This document shows, piece after piece, positions 23,446-34,687 of a DNA stretch of 64,000 nt (position 1 is its first letter; every line of letters starts with the position of its first letter). The position numbers were made by a program, and so were the translations under genes. Below the pieces are notes generated by a model. That model was not told the DNA's origin, did no database searches, and worked only from the letters and a program-made list of their open reading frames with translations. The stretch is from NCBI GenBank assembly GCA_015183035.1, contig JACZZP010000009.1, positions 744,001 through 808,000 on the forward strand, in the 5' to 3' direction. This DNA is from Meloidogyne chitwoodi. Taxonomy: Eukaryota > Nematoda > Chromadorea > Rhabditida > Meloidogynidae.

Positions 23446-26400
23446 CTTAAAAAATAATAATTAAATGAAAAAAAAAAACAAAACTTCAAGGTAATGAATA
23501 TAATCATCAACATCATCTTTGTGTAAAGGTGGTTTTGGCAAAGAAAAAAGAACTAGTTGACTCTCATTTGAGTGCTCCAAAATAAGCTCATTAAGACGAA
23601 TTGCCCCATGCATTTTGTGAACCTTTTTACGATCTAACGCCTTTAACCTTTTTTGCTTTTCACCATCTGCTTCTGTGAATGGCAGGGATGATTGTCGTGG
23701 AAGATAATGTGTACTTAAAATTATAAATTTAAAATAAATATCAAAAAATAATAAATAAACCTTCCTTTCTGATTTTGTTTATCACCTCCCTCATCATTAT
23801 CAGTAATCTTGTCAACAATTTCTAAATTTATTTATTTAAAAAAATATTAAAAAAACTCTAACCATCATTATTTTCTATAGGTTGTTCCTCCTTCTGGGAA
23901 AAATCATTACTAGACGATGACTCTTCTTCAGCTCGAATTGAAGAATTCTATTTTTCAAATGATTAAAAAATTAGGAGAAAATATTTAAAAAAATACAGGT
24001 GGAGTGCGATCGTCAGAATCTCCTTCAGCTTCATTTAATTGACGATTAGCAATTCCTCTGCGTTGCATTTGCTTCAACATTCTCGAACGTTCTTCCATTA
24101 GAAGAGTTCTTTCAAAAGCCGTTTTTGAAAGTTCAGGGTCGCTAAGTTCAGTTACCTATTTATTTATAAAATTAATTTCCACAACTATTTTCTTTTTTTA
24201 AATATAATTTTACCAAAATTTCAGCATCAATACGTAATTGGTAAACATATGTTTGGAGCTGCTGTTTTAATTTTGTATTATTTTCTTGTTGCCGGGCAAC
24301 AGCAATAATTCTAATTTTACAATGCCGCCAAACTTTGCTTTGCCTTAGCAAAAAAGTAATAAGAAGACAAAGGCCACCATCTCTAACAATCCAATAAACG
24401 TCCAAATGTCCACTTAGCTTTACATTGTTAGGGAAATCTGTGATTCCCTTGGCTACAACAAGTGCCATTCCACTAAAAGCACCAGCCAAGAGTTTATCTA
24501 AATAAAAAAATTATTGAACAAGGAACAAAAATAAATTAAATTCAAATTAATAAGCAATTTAACACCAATAAAATTGCTAAAATTTTCTTAATTTTCAAAC
24601 AAATATATACCGGTAAATGTTTGGTATTCTGAGTCAATAACTTCATCTTCTGCCGGTTCACGTGTTGGCCAACTAAGTAAAAGAGTATTTGGTTTAAGTC
24701 CACCAATTCCAATACTTTGAATTAAAGCATTAACACTCCCAGCTATCTAAAAATAAATTTAAAAAAATTAAAAAACTAATTTAATAATAACCTGATCTTC
24801 ATCATAAAGCAATGTTTTTGCAAATCCTCGTAGTCTCAATTGTTGCATATCATTTTCCATTCTAGCTTTAACATGTTGTGCAGCTTTAATATCTTCTTCA
24901 TCACTAGGATTGCCACGAAGAAAAGAAACAACCATTGTAAGACCTTTTCCTGCTTTCATTTGTGCCGCAAAATTGAGCAAATTCAAATAACGTACATCAA
25001 CCAATTCTTTTGACCAAGGCATTGAGTGAAGAATGAGTAATTGTGGTCTGCAAAATGTCTTGAAAAAACTCTTAATATAATAAATTACCTCCAATTTTTA
25101 GGATGTGGATCCTTCTCAGAGATCTGCATCAGACTGTATTGAGCTGTTGTAAGTGCCAAACCACGAATTCCATCTCCCCATTCCTTTTTTGCGCTTAAAA
25201 ATTATTTTTAAAATATTTTTTTTCTAAAAATAATAGTACCCTTTCCATTGAACATATTTATATATTGTTGCTGTTAAGGCACAAGCAATTAATGCATAAT
25301 ACCAACAAGAAGCAAACATTATAAAAAAACAAAGAAAAGCACCAGCAAATGAAAGTGACCTTTTAAATAATTTAAAAATATTTATTAAAATAAATAAAAT
25401 AAACCAATGATAATATTTAAATCTTGGTCGCCAATTTGGAGCACCCATTAAAGAATGTAAAGCACAAATTAAATTAACAAAAGCATAACACATTAAAAAG
25501 AAAAAGTCTAAAATTTCAGCTATAGCATCAACCGCTCCTTTATTAAATTATTTTATTAAAAAATAAATAAATTTAAAATTTAAACCTAATAAAATAGCTA
25601 ATTCGGCAATAAATGTTGTAATTAAAAGTCCAAGAAAAGGTTCATTATTTTTTGTAACTCTAGCAAAAGGAGAAAGCATTGGAATTACATTATCTTTAGC
25701 AATTGATTGTAAAAGACGAGGAGCACATAAAAAATAAATTATTAAAAAAAAATTAATTTTATTTACTGCAAAGGCATTGTAAAGCAGCACCAAATGTTGA
25801 AAGAAAAGAACCAACAATAACAACCCAAGGATATGGCCAAGAAAGTGAAGCAACAACTAAACTACCATCTAAACTTTTTCCATTTTTGTCACGAAGAACA
25901 GGTCTTTTTAATTAAAAATTAATATATTTAAATTTTATTTTATACCCAATAATTGATGCACTAAATAAAATTGTCAAAGCATAATAAATAAAAGAAGTTG
26001 TTAATGTAGCTGCAACAGTGCCAGAAGGAATACTTTTTTGAGGATCTTTTAAATCACCTAAAATAAATATTTAAATAAAATATAATTTTAAATAATATTA
26101 AATTACTTACCACTCATATTAGCCCCAGTCATTATTCCTAAAATTTTAAATATTACAATAATTTTTTTAGAATAATTAACCTGTTACTGCAGGGAAATAA
26201 ATGGCCAAAAGAAGGAAGAATGAAGTTGTAACATCTTGATATACTTCTCTAGCTTTATCTGCAACTTTCTCACGTTTTATTGCTTGGCCTGCCTGTTTTA
26301 ATATTAATTAAAGTTTTTATTTAAAATATTTACTTACTTGAAGATAAAAAGACTCCATATTTTGTGTAAAAACTAAAGAATTAAAACCAGGGAAAGCATT

Positions 26401-29400
26401 AACACATCGGAGATTGCCTTCAGTATATGTTTGACAAACTTCAGTTGTAACATTTCCTTTACAAAATTCATTTGCGATACTATAAAAAAGTTTTAAATTT
26501 ATTTAAATAAAATAAAAAAACATACTAATCTCCTTTTTTACAATAATTACAAATATTTACAATATCTTCATCATGTGGAATATTTAAAACACGAGAACTT
26601 AATAAATGATCTTCCAACATACAAACACTATAAATATATTAATTATTTTAAATAAATAATAAAATTTTACTGTTGTCCATTATATGAAACTGATTTTTCA
26701 ATTCCACCAGCAAAACATGCCAATATTGAGAGAATAACACAAAGAAGTGAAACTGGGGCAAGTAGTTGAACAAACTTTAAAAAATAATAATTAAATTAAA
26801 AATAAATTAAATTTTATTTACCCTAACTCCAAGTGCAACAATTACACATTCAATTAATAACAATAAAGTGCCATATATTCTGTAATTCTAAAATAAATAA
26901 TAAAAATTAACACAAAAATTATAAATGTTGTATACATTAGACATCATTCCAAACATTCCAGTATCTGAATGAACTTCCTCACCACCAATTGTTAAAACAG
27001 GACAAATATATAAAAGGAAGACTTCAACACCGCCAACCTTTAGATAATCTTTTTAAATATTTTAAAATTAATTACTTACCAAATACATTGATGTAGCCAC
27101 AGTATTGGCTAAATAAAAGAGAATACCAACGGCAGAACCAAATTCAGAACCCAAGTTACGTGATATCATAAAATAGGCACCGCCACCTTCCACTACACCC
27201 TAATAAAATAATTAAATTAAAAAATACAAAATTAAAAAAATAAACCACTGAATGTTAAAAGCCTAATTACTTTAAATTAATTTTTTACATTTGTTGCAAC
27301 AGCAGATAGAGAAATACATGTAAGCAAAGTACAAGTACAGCACTAAAATATAATAAAAATATTAAAATAAATTAAATTTAAACCAAAAATAATAATAACA
27401 TTGTATGCCAAACACCAGCAATACCGACAACCTAGAAAATAGGTATAAGTTTAAAAAATATATTTTAAATTATTTACCCAAAAAAGTCTAATAAACATTG
27501 TAACGCCAAGAATGTGTTGAATTGTAGGTAGATAAACACCCAACATAACGCCGAGATTTGCCTAAATTTAAAATAAAATATTTTGAACATAAAAAAATTT
27601 TTTAAGTAGGTGAAAAATAAAAATTTTATCCTGTTAAAAAATCAAAACTTTGAATAAATATTAGAGAAAATAACTTTAAAATATCTGCTAGCTTCTCTTT
27701 CATTTGGTCCAGGTGTTGTATAACCACTAAGAAAATCAGGTGCGGGTGGAATTCCTTCCTGGGGATTATTTGGTGATAAACAATAAAAAGTGGGAGCTTC
27801 TTCTTCATAAAGAGGCGCAAGATTAATACCTAAGGTCCGATAAATAGGCATTATAGAAATTAATAGAAATATGGATCTTGAAAATATTAAAAAATAAATG
27901 CAAAAACAAAGAATGGAAAAATAAAAAATGAATGAGTAAATAAGAAATTATTTAAAAAAATAAAATTGGATCAATATTTCATTTCGCCAAAATAAAATTT
28001 TTCTCGCGTACATTCAAAAAATTCTAATGTTTTTTTAAATTAAATGCTCAAGTTGGTTTACCTTTTTCTGTTTACTAGCCTCTCTTTCTCTTGGTCCTGG
28101 TGTTGTATAACCACTGATATATGGTGCCAAAAAATTGTGAACAGGTTCATTGTCGTATAAAGCAAAATCGCCACTTTCAAAGTCAGAATTTCCATTTGGT
28201 TTTTTTCGGAATGAATTCCATGACAGAAAACCATGATCAATTCCTGATTTTTTAAAAGTTAAAAAATTAATTTATTAAAACATCATTTTAAAGAAAAAAG
28301 CAAAAATAAATTTTGCTCAACTTAAAAGGCTGACATGAGTGCAAAAAGGACCTTCAAATATCACTTAGAAATAAAAGAAATCCCGTGCAAGGAATCGAAC
28401 CCATAAGAAGAATATTGTAGTCCGCATCGCTACCCACTACACCATCGAGCCAGTTAATTTCTTTTAAAAAATTATGCTTATTTATTTTCTAACTAAATAA
28501 GATTTTAACAATAACAACTAAAATGAATCAAAAAACTATTTTAGAGAAAATTTTATTAAATTCCAAAGATATTTGAAGATCCTTTTCTTTTACTATACCC
28601 CCTCTCTCCAATTACTTGAATAATTAGTTAATCCAAAAAAACTGTGATGTGAATGATTTCTTTTTAAATTATTTAAACTTGAAGAATTTTGTATTGAAGC
28701 TAAAAGTGGTTCAGAATCAATAAAAGGCTTTCTATAAAGTTTTGGTGTTTCATCTCCTCCAATTTTTATTTTTACTTTTTTTGGAGAAGAATAAGGTTGA
28801 ATTATTGGATTATTAATTTCAAAAGCTGAATGGGAATTTTCTTTTCGAATCATTTTTTGATGAAAATAGGAAGAAAAGGATAAATAATAAATTAAATTTT
28901 GAAAAAAAGCAGAAAAATATTTAAAAAAAGTAAAATTGCTAAAGGAAACAATTAAAAAGATTATCAGTTAAATTAACAATCGTAAGTTAATTTGGTTAAA
29001 ACCCAAGAGATCGAAAATAAATATTATTTTATACACACTGTGAAGGAAAAATGTTCCTCAATTTTTCATTAGGAAACAAAATGTGCTAATTATTTAAAGG
29101 CTTTCCTCAGGGAAATAAGCATCAATAAATCTGATTCTAAAAATAAATCTTAATTTTCAAATTAATCTTTGATCTTATGTGTTTTGATCTTATGGGTTTA
29201 CTCCCTTAAGAAAAGCTTATAACCAGCTTATCAATAAAAGAAGCGTTTAAAAAAAGAAATAAAAATAAAATTCCAAAAAAGAGAGATCAGTCATTTGTTA
29301 TCAATATTTAGTTTAAAATTTATTATTTTTTAAACTAAATAATATTTACCTTCATCAATTCCACTGTTAGTACGTGATCCAGAATGTTTTAGTTGACTAA

Positions 29401-30746
29401 AAATTAATTAAAAATATTTACATTATTTATTTTTTTAATTGTTTTTTTAATTTTTATTTGTTTCTATAGCAACAACAAATACTTATTTTCTTTTATATTT
29501 ATTTCATAAGAGGACAAATTTAGTCACACACTTAAACCTAAATACTTATATTACAAGAGAATATTTTTTCAAAAATATTTTCTAATCTTTGTTAAATATT
29601 GTTTTCTTAAATTTTTAAAATTTGAAATATTTAATTTAAAAAATTTTGAAATAAAAAGGGGTTAGGTATATGTATTATAGTAAGCCATATCCCCGCATTT
29701 AATCTTCATTTGACTAATTTTTTTCTTCCATTTAAAATCCTCCGTCCATAACTTAATACTTTAAATTCTCTTAGGGATAGGGGAATATAAATTCTCTTAA
29801 CTTAAAAAACATTAATTACTCACTTATTAGAACCAATACAAATTGTAGAAGGTTCTTGGCCTTTTGCTTCAGCAACTTTTTTTCTCATAAATGTTTTTCC
29901 TTGATGTCCTTGTCTGTTGAAAAAAAAAGTTTAAATAAAAAAATAAAAATTAATAAATCAAAAAATCTGTTGCAAATAATATATAAAAGAAGCAATCAAA
30001 ATATAAATGCTTTTTTGATCAATTGCAACGATCAAATGTTGATCGATCATTCCAAAAAGTTGGGGGAGGTATAAAAAGGGGGTATAGAGAGAGGGGTGAT
30101 AAAATAAAAGGGAAAAAGGGATGCGCAAAAATTTATAGTTAAATTAATTAATTAAAAGAAAAAAGAAAATATATTTTATTTATTTTTATATTTTTACTCC
30201 CCCACAATAATTAATTAATTAACTTATTAAAAATAAAAATTATTATTATTTATTTTAAAGAGTTAGAGGATGATCAGAAAAAGCACAAAATGCAAATATA
30301 ATTATCTAAAAAAACAAAAAGCTCCCGCTGTGGCAATTTAGCCTGTCTAATAGGGTTGTTTACCCTTCAGAAACAAAGTACTTTTTTATACAATTATTGA
30401 TCAATAATCTTTAAATAATTCTGTTTTTCTTTAAAACTTTTAGATTTCTAATTAAAAATTTCAATATTATTTTTCTAAAAATTCAAAATAAATTAAATTT
30501 AAATTTTAGCACTCAACGGGTTTCGAACCTTCATGGCTAATTGTTATTCAGCAAAACAAAGCAAGATGCTTCACCACTAAACTACAGTCGCATCTAATTT
30601 ATTGTTTCTTTTCGCTTTACTTAAATCTAAGCGTTTTAAATGCTTATAAATCTTTACCTTCTTTCACTTGAATTATTTTTGTAAAAAACATTGTCTCCTT
30701 CCCCAAAGGAAATATCTTTGTTTCTGAAACTTTCAGATTGGACCAT
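23371..30746 (-). CDS. kcc: K-Cl cotransporter (SLC12A4-7 family)
   Basis: Electroneutral K+/Cl- exporter of the plasma membrane, setting cell volume and neuronal chloride. About 25 exons. The N-terminal cytoplasmic part starts [14 protein letters not shown] (30746), then [19 protein letters not shown] (29850) and [13 protein letters not shown] (29350-29400). [14 protein letters not shown] (28060-28240) precedes the transporter domain, beginning [18 protein letters not shown] (27480-27560). Twelve TM segments are expected. The large Cys-containing extracellular loop (26400-26640, with GNVT) is of KCC type, unlike [20 protein letters not shown] (26050-26150) is a family signature. The C-terminal domain includes [16 protein letters not shown] (24970-25110) and [20 protein letters not shown] (24300-24400). 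The protein ends [18 protein letters not shown], as in vertebrate KCCs. At least two alternative 5' exons are visible. Confidence 0.93.
27642..27851 (-). other. KCC alternative first coding exon ([10 protein letters not shown]...)
   Basis: Starts with its own ATG at 27851. About 25 nt upstream is a good trans-splice-type acceptor, TATTTTCAAG. The exon ends with [14 protein letters not shown], nearly identical to the [14 protein letters not shown] end of the exon at 28058-28240. Both splice in phase 0 to the same NLGVMLGV exon, so this looks like a shorter N-terminal isoform from an internal promoter. Confidence 0.7.
28381..28451 (-). pseudogene. tRNA-derived sequence (tRNA pseudogene or SINE head)
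   Basis: The minus strand begins GGCTCGATGGTGTAGTGGGT (a good A box, close to the 5' half of tRNA-Gln). It carries a perfect B box, GGTTCGATTCC. The acceptor and anticodon stems do not pair, so it is not a working tRNA. It lies in a KCC intron. Confidence 0.65.
28593..28853 (-). other. Possible further alternative KCC 5' exon
   Basis: An ATG-initiated open frame of 86 codons ([15 protein letters not shown]...) on the KCC strand, ending at a GGGGTATAG that could be a donor. Its composition is coding-like ([20 protein letters not shown]). The donor phase does not match the exon at 28240 but does match a phase-0 acceptor such as the NLGVMLGV exon. It could also be a short independent gene. Confidence 0.4.
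30509..30594 (-). pseudogene. tRNA-derived sequence with A and B boxes
   Basis: The minus strand shows GACTGTAGTTTAGTGGTGAA (A-box-like) and GGTTCGAAACC (B box) about 50 nt apart. Stem pairing is poor, so probably a pseudogene or SINE head. Lies in the first KCC intron. Confidence 0.55.
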
Positions 30747-32138
30747 AATATTTTAAATTTTAATATATTTAAAATGATCTAAATTTTTTTAAAATATAAT
30801 TTTAGTAATTAGAAATAACGTAATAAGATCAAATAAAAGTATAATTTTTTATTATTTGAGAGGAGACTGTTACTAAAATATTTGGAAAATATTTTTTTTC
30901 AATTTTTTTGTATAATTTTATTCAAATCTATTAGGCTAAATCATATTCCAAACATTTATTTTATTTAGAGAGAGATATACTTTGCTCAACTAAAAGAATT
31001 TACATAAAATAACAAAATATAAGAGAAAGAAAAAAAACAGACTTTAATTTATTGTAAATTTTAAATTGTTTATATCAAATAATAAAAATAAATATTTAAT
31101 GTTTAACATGTGAAAATATAAAAAAAGCTTTATATAAGTAATGAATAGCATTTAGTCTTTAAATCATTAAAAAATAAAAATAAAATTGTTAAAAATTATT
31201 TTAAATTTTTAATGATAAGAAGCAAATTATTTTTAATTAAATTAATTAATAAAAATAAATTATATTAAAAATAAAATAATATTAAAAGTCCATAAAAGAT
31301 AACAATTTTTAAAATTAAATTAAATAAAAATATATTCATTCCAAAATTAAAAAAGGACATTCTATTTTTAAAATTAAAAGAAGCAGGCAGCTGATATTTT
31401 AAAGAAAATGATTTACAAAATTTTTTTTAAAATTTATTAAAGTGTAACATTATTCTCAATATTCTGATTATTCAAGGATGAAATAAAAACACAAAAAAGT
31501 AAATATAATATTGTTAGGATTTTTAATTAAAGATTTTAAAAATTATTTTTCCTAAAATAAATTACTTCAAAGATTACTTCATTAATTTAATGTTTTTAAT
31601 AATTCTTATATTTTCTTATTTATTTTGCTCTCTTTAAATTATTCCTTAAAAACATATTTTTTGAATTCCTTTCTTTGATTATATTTAAACAACATTATCT
31701 AAAAAAACATTTACTTTCTTTTATCATTATAAAATATTTTATTTTTTATTTAATAATCTCCCCCTTATATTCATGAGTTGTTTTTCTTATCACACTCATT
31801 CATAATGAAATATTTGATAAAAAATATTTTATAAATAAATAGAAGCGAAGTTTCTATATTTAGAAATTTTGAAATTTTTGATAGAAGAAATAAGAATCCT
31901 GAACGCCAAAATGTCTCTGGCCAAAATGTCTACTAAGCTAAAAATGGCCAAAATAGTTAAAATAGTTGCTTTCAAATCAATAAATTAACTAAATTTTAAG
32001 TTTTTGTGCATATCTCGACTTTTGCATTCAGTAAAAAAAAAGTTAAAAATCTAAAATCTGCAACCCTACTTATTATAATGAAATTTAAGAGAGAATTTAC
32101 AAATATTTAAAAAATTAACCTTCGCATTTAAGTTTAAA
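30747..32138. other. Divergent intergenic region
   Basis: 1.4 kb of AT-rich sequence upstream of KCC. It includes a short reiteration of GCCAAAATGTCT-like units at 31908-31955. No gene recognised. Confidence 0.35.
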
Positions 32139-32752
32139 ATGGCGGGAGGTAGTAACAATGGTGGCAGTGTAACTCAGGTTTCTTCTTTTACATATTTAGA
32201 TTATTTACCACACGTAATGCTTGCTTTTTATAGCAATAAAATTTTAGATTTTTTCTCTAAGAAATTTTCATTACAACAAGTGATTAATTTCTTTTCCCGG
32301 TAAATTTCATCTTGTTGTCCATGTTATATTTTCTATAATTACTATTGAGCCACGGAAATTAAAATTTTTCAGCTATTTCTATTTTTAATTTTCAGATTCA
32401 AGTAATTGTTCCTCGTTTTTATGGTTCTAGAACTGTTATGATACCTGTTTCAAATGGTACTATAAATCGCACAACTCTTCAGAGATTTATTCCGGGAGCA
32501 TCAGCGCTCACGTATCAAAAGAATGGTATAAATCATTTTGTTAAGTTAGTATGTACTCAGTTTGATAATTTAAATTTTTGTTTAAGTTTTGACGAAAAAA
32601 GGAACCTCTTCACTCCTCCCCCTGGAGGTTGGAATCAAAGGCAATTTTGTATTGTGTTCGACAAATCGACGCAGTCATCATTTTGGAACTTTACTCGTAA
32701 TTTTTATGTTTTGCAATTTTCATTAAAGTTGAGTGGATTCACAGCAGCTTAA
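32139..32752 (+). CDS. Stand-alone TDP-43 N-terminal-domain-like protein
   Basis: The first exon (32139-32177) encodes MAGGSNNGGSVTQ, and the second starts at 32396 with IQVIVPRFYGSRTVMIP. The core TTLQRFIPGASALTYQ, then GIN...HFV, FTPPPGGW and FCIVFDK, follows the TDP-43 N-terminal fold. In TDP-43 the matching blocks are an F-PGA--L-Y segment and an --APD-GWG--- block before the last strand. A 40-45-nt intron (about 32542-32587) is likely, giving HFVNFDEKRNLF; without it the frame stays open with about 15 extra residues. No RRM follows, so this is only the oligomerisation-type domain. Stop at 32750-32752, unless a further splice at about 32699 extends the tail. The assignment rests on motif spacing read by eye. 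Confidence 0.55.
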
Positions 32753-32768
32753 AATGCACTAGGGCAGT

Positions 32769-32858
32769 CACTAGTGGTCGTGTGTCGTACTTTTGGTGTA
32801 GTTGGGAAACGCTCCGACTAGAAGAAGAAAAGGGCAAGGTTCGAGTCCCCTTAGTGGT
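32769..32858 (+). pseudogene. tRNA-derived sequence with A and B boxes
   Basis: TGGTGTAGTTGGG (A box, 32804) and GGTTCGAGTCC (B box, 32838) are well formed, but no acceptor stem closes. It lies directly after the stop of the TDP-43-domain gene, in its 3' flank. This is the third such sequence within 4.5 kb. Confidence 0.55.
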
Positions 32859-32934
32859 AATTATTTAAAATAAAGTGTAAAAATATATATTTTTGTTTTC
32901 CTATTAATATTGTAACAAACAAAAAATAACAATT

Positions 32935-33493
32935 TTATTCCTCGTTTTCTTCATAATTTTCTAATGGATCCATTCCGATATGTGGAGGAAATTGGCGATT
33001 GTATGATATTTAATAATTCTTTCTGCTTCAGGAGTACCAGCGTTACGGAAACGAAGATTTAACAAATTGAATCTATGGTGGAGATGCTCTATTCCCTGTT
33101 TACTAACTGCCGAAACCCACCCTGAAAAATGTTTATATATCGTACCCTATTCTTTGTACCTCTCCTCTCTCCAAAGTCACAAAAATGAGCAGATAAAATG
33201 TGTAATCTTGGGGTAATGTTCTGACTTGAATCCAGGTCTTCAACTTTATTTTCATCATCTTCATTTTCAAAATCTTCCATTTCAATTAAATTTGAGAAAC
33301 CTGCATTCGCTAAGTTTCAAAGTTTTAAATTAATAAATAAACCTAATTAAAAAACCTCGATCTTCTCGACTAACTTTACTCGCATCTGCTGCGTTTTCTG
33401 CCGTTGAACACGTGCATTCTTTTTGTTTCTTCTTGATTCATGTCCTACTTCAAAATTTTCACGAAAATATTTATTACTATTATTTGTTGCCAT
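32935..33493 (-). CDS. Unrecognised small gene, basic N-terminus and acidic middle
   Basis: Starts at ATG 33493 with MATNNSNKYFRENFEVG and a basic stretch (RRNKKNARVQRQKTQQMR). A segment at 33140-33300 reads MEDFENEDDENKVEDLDSSQ then RLHILSAHFCDFGERRG. A third (32940-33120) reads GIEHLHHRFNLLNLRFRNAG and ends FPPHIGMDPLENYEENEE before the stop at 32935. The frames do not all join with obvious splice sites, so exon edges are uncertain. I do not recognise the family. The acidic C-terminal tail and lack of TM segments suggest a soluble protein. Confidence 0.4.
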
Positions 33494-33893
33494 CTAAAAA
33501 TTTTCAACATAGAATTTTTTAAAGTAAAAATAGAATTTTCGTTTATGATTTTTTGCTTAAAATATTAATTAAAGACTTTTCTACAATATTGGAGCTTATT
33601 TTTCCAACTTTGAGCTTATAAGCTGAGATATGAGCTTTCAAAGTCGATTACATCGGATTTATTTTAAGTTTTTAGCAAAATAGCGTGGGATATAAATAGA
33701 CAGAGAAAGAAAAATACAAAAAAACGCTGAAACATCCCTTTTTCTTTTTTCGGCACTGAAACGGCTAAAAGTGACTGGTTAAGATGCTGTGGGATTCTTA
33801 TAATTAGGTTTAAATGCTACATGAAATTTTCTTTTGATTAGATTTTATCTGTTTTAATATGATTTTTGATACATTCTTGTTATTAATTCTTAG

Positions 33894-34176
33894 ATTTTGC
33901 ATGGGCCTTCGTCCTTTTTGTTGTCATTGGTTTTATTATTTTTCATACGACAAATAGCGAAAAGGTTTGTTATTTTATAGCGTTTTTAAAGTAAATGACT
34001 GTTTTTAGGATCTGTCAGCTTGGAGCGGAGCCCTCAGTGCTTGGGCATTGTTTACCGCCATTTTATGTTTTTTTCTGGCTGCATTAGCGACCCTTGATGA
34101 TTATTTGAATGAAATGTTAAATGACGTGAGAGAGATTAGGCACAGTATCAGTGAGATAAAGGACGCGATGGATTAA
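33894..34176 (+). CDS. Small two-helix membrane protein (N-terminus unresolved)
   Basis: Two exons, about 33894-33964 and 34010-34176, join in frame. They encode a first TM helix (FAWAFVLFVVIGFIIF), a short polar loop (HTTNSEKDLSAWSG) and a second TM helix (WALFTAILCFFLAALATL). A charged, probably helical tail follows (DDYLNEMLNDVREIRHSISE...DAMD). The upstream exon with the ATG was not found. Its GC content is above that of the flanks. No family recognised. Confidence 0.5.
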
Positions 34177-34687
34177 AGGCAATATCATGGAGCTCAAATA
34201 AAAAGTTTGATTTATTTATTCATTATTATTTTAAGCGATCTCAATTCTCGGGGTGCATAAATCGTTGAATCTAATTTTTCCTTTTTGAACATAGTTTTAA
34301 AGCTTTATTTCTATCTAAATTTTTGTTAACCTTATTTTACTGATTTCTTGAAATTATGCTTAATGACGGGATAAATCTTGCTTGGTTATATCATGTATTT
34401 TTAGATTAATTTTTATTTTTTGACTTCTAGTTTTGATCTTTTTTCTATTCATATGGGAAATAAATAAAGTCATTTTAATGGAAGAAATCAAAACTGGACA
34501 GATGTCTGATTAAATATTATAAAATCTTTGTTGAATTGAATGATGAGGATGATGTTTTAGATTGGAAAAAGTTAAGGTTAAAGTTTAGAAGGCTATTTTT
34601 AATATAAGAAACGGGAAAAATTAAATTTAAAAATATTTTCAATTTTTTCACAAGTTAAAAAAATACAAGTAATTTTCAAAAAAAAAA
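34177..34687. other. Convergent intergenic region
   Basis: Shared 3' flank of the small membrane protein and NUP88. Nothing else seen. Confidence 0.35.

Noticed and set aside
28381..28451. Functional tRNA gene
   Set aside because: A and B boxes are good, but the acceptor ends (GGCTCGA and CACGGGA) do not pair and no anticodon stem forms.
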